Assembly: GCF_943914805.1 (NCBI RefSeq)
Contig: NZ_CALUDM010000073.1
Coordinates: 1-18,359, forward strand
Direction: 5' to 3'
Source of the DNA: an uncultured Acinetobacter sp.
GTDB taxonomy: Bacteria; Pseudomonadota; Gammaproteobacteria; Pseudomonadales; Moraxellaceae
DNA: 18,359 nucleotides
The position numbers and the translations under genes are program-made. Of the stretch, positions 15,491 through 18,359 are shown one piece after another (position 1 is the first letter of the stretch; each line of letters opens with the position of its first letter). The notes under the pieces are model-generated. The model saw nothing but the letters and a program-made list of their open reading frames with translations, ran no database searches and had not been told where the DNA came from.

Positions 15491-15865
15491 ATGAATCATC
15501 CTTCAGATTTGAAGTATGCAAATACACATGAATGGGTAAAAATTGAAGGTGATCTTGTGATTACTGGTATTTCAGATCATGCACAAGATGCTTTGGGTGA
15601 TTTGGTTTATGTGGAAATGCCTGAAGTGGGTAGCCACTTAACTGCTGGCGCACAAGCTGGTGTGGTTGAGTCTGTAAAAACAGCTTCAGATATTCATGCA
15701 CCTATTTCTGGTGAAGTTGTTGAAGTCAATACAGCCCTTGAAGATGATCCTGATTTTGTCAATGATGATCCATATGGCAAAGGTTGGATTTATAAAATTA
15801 AACCTGACAATATTGCTGATGTTGAAAAACTATTAAGTAATACTGAATATGAAGCAGGTTTATAG
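15491..15865 (+). CDS. gcvH: Glycine cleavage system H protein
   Basis: A 124-residue lipoyl carrier with the usual start YANTHEWVK.EGD and GITDHAQ-type GISDHAQDALGD. The lipoylation site is K63, in GVVESVKTASDIHAP. The C-terminal part (NDDPYGKGWIYKIKP) is also typical. Lipoylated H protein shuttles the aminomethyl group between the P, T and L proteins, and can act as a lipoate relay to other complexes. AAGGAGT at 15480-15486 gives a strong start. No gcvT or gcvP lies within reach, so it is a stand-alone gene here. A strong terminator follows. Confidence 0.97.
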   Translation: MNHPSDLKYANTHEWVKIEGDLVITGISDHAQDALGDLVYVEMPEVGSHLTAGAQAGVVESVKTASDIHAPISGEVVEVNTALEDDPDFVNDDPYGKGWIYKIKPDNIADVEKLLSNTEYEAGL

Positions 15866-15917
15866 TTGTATAACTGTTTGAATATTTAGAATTAAATATT
15901 CTAAAATATTTAAAAAT

Positions 15918-15946
15918 AAAAAGATCAGATTAATCTGATCTTTTTT
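15918..15946. terminator. Bidirectional intrinsic terminator between gcvH and aroG
   Basis: A perfect palindrome: AAAAAGATCAGA and TCTGATCTTTTT close a TTAA loop that is itself self-complementary, with T-tracts readable on both strands. It ends gcvH from the left and the DAHP synthase gene from the right. Confidence 0.93.
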
Positions 15947-15971
15947 AATGCTTAAATTTTAGTTTATGCAC

Positions 15972-17027
15972 TTATGCAGTACGCAATAAAGGTTGAACAG
16001 ATAATTGTTCTGCAATATTTAACAATAATTGCTCAGTTTTGTCCCAACCTAAACAACCATCAGTCACCGATTGACCATAAGTCATATCACATGAAATTTT
16101 CTGTTTACCATCAAGTAAATGGCTTTCTAACATCACACCACGCACCTGCGTCATTTGTCTTTCAGCAATAATCTGCTGTAAAACCTGTGGTTGTTTCAGC
16201 GGGTCTTTTGCACTATTACCATGACTACAATCAATCACTAAAGCAGGCAAATGACCTTGATATTGCTCACGAATCTGTTGAATAGATTGAGCATCATAAT
16301 TACTGCCATGATTTGCACCACGTAAAATCAAGTGAGCCAAAGGATTACCCTGACTTTGCATAATACATGGTGTACCTTTTTGACTCATTGCCAAAAATTG
16401 ATGTTCATGGCTTGCCGATTGAATGGCATCCAATGCAATTTGAATTGAGCCATCTGTACCATTTTTGAAGCCAATACTGAAAGGCATATGACTTGAGATT
16501 TCACGGTGAATTTGCGACTCACTGGTACGTGCACCAATTGCCCCCCAAGCCAATAAATCATCGAAATAGGCCGTTGCCATTGGGCTTAAAATTTCACTGG
16601 CAATCGGTAAACCCATTTCTATGATCTGTAAATAAAGTTGGCGTGATTTTTCTAAACCAAGTTGCATATTTGATGATCCATCAAGATTTGGATCATATAA
16701 AAAACCTTTCCAACCGACTGTAGTACGTGGCTTTTCAATATAAGCACGCATCACTAAAAAAATTTGATCTGAGATTTTACTTTGAATTTGTTTTAATTTT
16801 TCTGCATATTCGAGTGCTGATTTTTCATCATGAATTGAACATGGCCCAGCAATGACCAGTAAACGATGGTCATGACCATTCAATATATTTTGAATCGTTT
16901 GACGTTGTTCTGCGATTTGAATCGCGAGTGTATGATTTAATGAATATTTTCTTTTTAAATCATGCGGCAAACTCAGTTCGATTTCTTGACTTTGATTTTG
17001 TTGTAAAGCGATATTTAAAGCATTCAT
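15972..17027 (-). CDS. aroG: DAHP synthase (3-deoxy-7-phosphoheptulonate synthase), type I
   Basis: Condenses phosphoenolpyruvate and erythrose-4-phosphate into DAHP, the committed first step of aromatic amino acid synthesis. The 351 residues match the E. coli AroF/G/H enzymes. Family blocks are IAGPCSIHD from 59, EKPRTTVGWKGFLYDPNLDG from 98, and WGAIGARTSESQIHREI followed by GFKNGTDG. Metal ligands expected from E. coli AroG are conserved as C63, H269, E301 and D323. The start at 17027 is preferred because AAAGGAA lies 6 bases before it; the longer frame would start at 17051 inside a leader hairpin. Which aromatic amino acid inhibits the enzyme cannot be told; the symbol denotes the family. 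Upstream are two aromatic-rich leader peptides and an attenuator, suggesting control by Phe, Tyr and Trp supply. Confidence 0.96.
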   Translation of the reverse strand: MNALNIALQQNQSQEIELSLPHDLKRKYSLNHTLAIQIAEQRQTIQNILNGHDHRLLVIAGPCSIHDEKSALEYAEKLKQIQSKISDQIFLVMRAYIEKPRTTVGWKGFLYDPNLDGSSNMQLGLEKSRQLYLQIIEMGLPIASEILSPMATAYFDDLLAWGAIGARTSESQIHREISSHMPFSIGFKNGTDGSIQIALDAIQSASHEHQFLAMSQKGTPCIMQSQGNPLAHLILRGANHGSNYDAQSIQQIREQYQGHLPALVIDCSHGNSAKDPLKQPQVLQQIIAERQMTQVRGVMLESHLLDGKQKISCDMTYGQSVTDGCLGWDKTEQLLLNIAEQLSVQPLLRTA

Positions 17028-17040
17028 GATGTATTCCTTT

Positions 17041-17057
17041 GGACTCTTCAACAGTCC
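17041..17057 (-). promoter_or_regulatory. Small hairpin just ahead of the aroG ribosome-binding site
   Basis: GGACT (17057-17053) pairs with AGTCC (17045-17041) across a 7-base loop. It lies between the stop of the second leader (17064) and AAAGGAA of aroG. A ribosome translating or stalling in the second leader could change access to this region. No T-tract follows, so it is not a terminator. Confidence 0.4.
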
Positions 17058-17063
17058 TTACTT

Positions 17064-17153
17064 TTATTTGAGCGTATGTGATCTGTTCGAATGTGGTTGA
17101 CCAAAATAGAACCAATAAAAGTTGCTAAAATATACGTTATTCAATGTCATCAT
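17064..17153 (-). CDS. Second aromatic-rich leader peptide of aroG (29 residues)
   Basis: This short frame begins ATG-ATG at 17153 and stops with TAA 36 bases before the aroG start. It contains VYFSNFYWFYF: three Tyr, four Phe and one Trp within eleven residues. GGAG at 17163-17160 sits 6 bases ahead of the ATG, a good ribosome-binding site and better than that of the first leader. It lies downstream of the attenuator terminator, so it is transcribed only on read-through transcripts. The remainder (GQPHSNRSHTLK) is polar. Known leader peptides of amino acid operons have the same character: very short, and loaded with codons for the pathway end products. Starvation for any aromatic amino acid should stall ribosomes here and could change folding around the aroG start. 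The mechanism is inferred. Confidence 0.75.
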   Translation of the reverse strand: MMTLNNVYFSNFYWFYFGQPHSNRSHTLK

Positions 17154-17201
17154 GATGTTCTCCAAATGTCTCAAATCAAAAGCTTATAAAGTAAAAGGCA
17201 T

Positions 17202-17232
17202 AAAAAAACCTGATCGGTGTTGCCGATCAGGT
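17202..17232 (-). terminator. Attenuator terminator upstream of aroG
   Basis: CCTGATCGG (17231-17223) and CCGATCAGG (17217-17209) form a perfect stem around CAACA, followed by seven T residues on the minus strand. It lies about 130 bases downstream of the predicted transcript start and 175 bases ahead of the aroG coding start, so it stops transcription before the gene unless disrupted. Confidence 0.92.
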
Positions 17233-17297
17233 ATTAACTTTGATGGGCAACTATTTCATTGCCCGAACGACTTCAGGCAACTATTTAAAGAATTGCC
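17202..17297 (-). promoter_or_regulatory. Transcription attenuator of aroG with alternating complementary blocks
   Basis: On the minus strand five blocks alternate: GGCAA (17297-17293, inside the Trp-Gln codons of leader 1), TTGCC (17280-17276, right after its stop), GGCAA (17263-17259), TTGCC (17250-17246) and GGCAAC (17224-17219, in the terminator arm and loop). State one pairs blocks 0:1 and 2:3 and leaves the terminator free. State two pairs 1:2 as a 9-base-pair stem (TTGCCTGAA with TTCGGGCAA, loop GTCG, one G-T pair) and 3:4 as GTTGCCCATCA (17251-17241) with TGATCGGCAAC (17229-17219), with one mismatch. This invades the terminator's left arm. A ribosome stalled on the aromatic codons over block 0 would favour state two and read-through. 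Confidence 0.78.
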
Positions 17298-17352
17298 AAA
17301 AATAATAAGAAGTAGCGATTACTGGTTGCTTTAACATCTTCATGTCGTTCAT
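17281..17352 (-). CDS. First aromatic-rich leader peptide of aroG (18-23 residues)
   Basis: A short frame reading ...PVIATSYYFWQFFK followed by TAG. Two Tyr, one Phe, one Trp and two more Phe fall within seven residues, so all three aromatic products of the pathway are sampled. In-frame ATG codons at 17352, 17343 and 17337 give peptides of 23, 20 or 18 residues; none has a strong ribosome-binding site, so the start is uncertain. The Trp-Gln codons TGG-CAA contain the first GGCAA block, and the TAG stop abuts the first TTGCC block, placing a translating ribosome exactly where it could steer the alternative hairpins. It resembles the leader peptides of trp and phe operons in design. A chance frame with this composition in this position is unlikely. 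Confidence 0.75.
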   Translation of the reverse strand: MNDMKMLKQPVIATSYYFWQFFK

Positions 17353-17370
17353 AAAATCTGTATTAAATTT

Positions 17371-17399
17371 ACAATACTCCCTGTTCACTCACTTTACAA
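17371..17399 (-). promoter_or_regulatory. Candidate promoter of the aroG leader transcript
   Basis: On the minus strand TTGTAA (17399-17394), a 17-base spacer and TATTGT (17376-17371) form a moderate sigma-70 promoter, four of six matches in each box. The start would be near 17364, about a dozen bases ahead of the first leader ATG. It lies just past the stop codon of the membrane-protein gene upstream. Confidence 0.45.
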
Positions 17400-17407
17400 G
17401 CATTTTT

Positions 17408-17836
17408 TCAAGTTTTTGATAATAGACTGAAAGTGGTGAACTTGCGCTGAATCAATATACCAAGCAACATTGCAATAACAAAATACAATGCTTGTGCATA
17501 ACCGAGACCAATCAAAGTCAATGCAGGCGCTGGACAAATCCCTGCAATTCCCCAGCCTACACCAAAAATAAATGCACCTAAAACCAAGTTCCGATCTAAC
17601 TGTGTTTTTTGCGGTAATTCAATGACTTCATTGAAAATAGTCACAGGCTTACGTATAGCTTTTTGAAAAGGAATAAATGCTACAGCGATCGCACCGAACA
17701 TCACAAAGGCTAAACTTGGATCCCAATTTCCAAATACGTCTAAAAAACCTACGACTTTGATTGGATTTGACATACCTGAAAGCATTAACCCAACTGAAAA
17801 TAAGCCACCAAAGACAAAAGCCAAAATATTTTTCAT
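17408..17836 (-). CDS. YeeE/YedE-type membrane protein, second half-subunit
   Basis: A 142-residue integral membrane protein with about four hydrophobic helices (5-20, 43-57, 84-100, 104-128). The family cysteine motif is GIAGICPAPAL, with C101. It corresponds to the C-terminal half of full-length YeeE/YedE (TsuA-like) transporters, which carry thiosulfate or related sulfur compounds through conserved cysteines. NPIKVVGFLDVFGNWDPSLAFVM is a typical family loop. Its ATG overlaps the TGA of the preceding gene by four bases (ATGA), indicating translational coupling. The two half-proteins resemble the PmpA/PmpB pairs that sit with sulfide-responsive regulators in other bacteria. No terminator separates it from the aroG leader, but the attenuator would catch read-through. 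Confidence 0.88.
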   Translation of the reverse strand: MKNILAFVFGGLFSVGLMLSGMSNPIKVVGFLDVFGNWDPSLAFVMFGAIAVAFIPFQKAIRKPVTIFNEVIELPQKTQLDRNLVLGAFIFGVGWGIAGICPAPALTLIGLGYAQALYFVIAMLLGILIQRKFTTFSLLSKT

Positions 17837-18267
17837 AGCTCAACGCCTATCACGTGACGAATGACATAAACCGTTATAAATCCAGACATCATAAAAACAC
17901 TTGTTGCAACGATTGAACGTTTTGACAAACGACTGATGCCACAGATTCCATGCCCACTGGTACAGCCTGAGCCTAGACTTGTACCAAACCCAACCAATAA
18001 TCCTGCAAGAATTAAAATGATTGGATTTGACGTTACTAATGTAATTTGAGGATTGAAGATGAACCCATAGCAGAATGGTGTGATAAATAAACCTGAGAGA
18101 AACCATATTGCAGGCGTTTTGAATATGCTTTTTGGATTGAGTACTTGTGCGATTAAGCCACTAATTCCCGCAATACGTCCATTGACAAATAAATAGTCTG
18201 CAACAGATAGTCCAAGGAGAATTCCGCCGAGTAAAGCCAATATAAAATCCAATAGAAATTCAGGCAT
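17833..18267 (-). CDS. YeeE/YedE-type membrane protein, first half-subunit
   Basis: A 144-residue membrane protein with four or so hydrophobic helices. The conserved sulfur-handling motif is GFGTSLGSGCTSGHGICGISRLSKRS (from about 93), with cysteines at C101 and C109, and the N-terminal block NGRIAGISG is also typical. It represents the N-terminal half of YeeE/YedE (DUF395) transporters and should pair with the overlapping downstream gene to build one channel in the inner membrane. The substrate is probably thiosulfate or another reduced sulfur species. The ATG at 18267 is preferred; a longer frame begins at a TTG (18309) with a charged, unlikely extension. The ribosome-binding site is poor. 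Its promoter lies in the last 90 bases of the window or beyond. Confidence 0.88.
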   Translation of the reverse strand: MPEFLLDFILALLGGILLGLSVADYLFVNGRIAGISGLIAQVLNPKSIFKTPAIWFLSGLFITPFCYGFIFNPQITLVTSNPIILILAGLLVGFGTSLGSGCTSGHGICGISRLSKRSIVATSVFMMSGFITVYVIRHVIGVEL

Positions 18268-18359
18268 GATTTTAAATTCAAACAATATATGTTTTAATTT
18301 AACTACCAAATTTACAATTCAATTCGTAATCTCTAGCGTAATTGGATTGGATGACATAG

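Noticed and set aside
17122..17334. A 70-codon plus-strand open frame in the aroG upstream region
   Set aside because: It is antisense to the two leader peptides and the attenuator and has no ribosome-binding site. The minus-strand leader features explain this DNA better.
18310..18335. Imperfect inverted repeat ACAATTCAATTCGT upstream of the YeeE/YedE pair as a regulator operator
   Set aside because: The arms need a bulge to pair, and the sequence does not clearly match the sulfide-regulator sites I know of; the window ends too soon to judge.

Overview
The window looks like a chromosomal segment of an Acinetobacter (Moraxellaceae, Gammaproteobacteria). The DNA is AT-rich, terminators are short hairpins with T-tracts, and the VgrG fragment, the acyl-CoA dehydrogenase pair and the short secreted proteins resemble Acinetobacter proteins. 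This is recognition from memory, not a database search. I see no tRNA, rRNA, CRISPR array or insertion sequence.

Layout. Positions 1-953 (minus strand): the first 39 codons of a type VI secretion vgrG, with a GH24 muramidase gene upstream. 1262-2236 (plus): two tandem universal stress proteins, ending at a terminator shared with a small convergent gene (2343-2573). A gene-poor stretch (2574-3082) holds an orphan minus-oriented terminator, followed by a lipoprotein gene (3083-3553). 3649-5766 (minus): the tight prmB-aroC pair. 5888-6757 (minus): two small exported proteins. 6963-8806 (plus): a small unknown protein and an ABC1/UbiB-type kinase. 9049-11584 (plus): two adjacent acyl-CoA dehydrogenases, only one of which keeps the catalytic glutamate. 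11751-15865 (plus): a GNAT acetyltransferase, an ABM-like protein, an FkbM-type methyltransferase, a MaoC-like hydratase, an AraC-type regulator and gcvH. 15972-17027 (minus): a DAHP synthase. 17408-18267 (minus): two overlapping half-size YeeE/YedE membrane proteins.

The most interesting region is the 380-base gap ahead of the DAHP synthase gene (17028-17407, minus strand). It encodes two separate short peptides packed with aromatic residues: TSYYFWQFFK ends the first and VYFSNFYWFYF lies within the second. Between them is an intrinsic terminator preceded by five alternating GGCAA/TTGCC blocks. These blocks can pair in two mutually exclusive ways, one allowing and one disrupting the terminator. 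This has the logic of ribosome-mediated attenuation, sensing Phe, Tyr and Trp together at the first step of the shikimate pathway. The second leader has a good ribosome-binding site and sits just upstream of the DAHP synthase start, suggesting a second control layer.

Functionally, the window holds the first (DAHP synthase) and last (chorismate synthase) enzymes of the shikimate pathway in two separate units. It also holds a fatty acyl-CoA oxidation cluster (two dehydrogenases, with a MaoC hydratase and an AraC regulator nearby) and the edge of a type VI secretion vgrG island.
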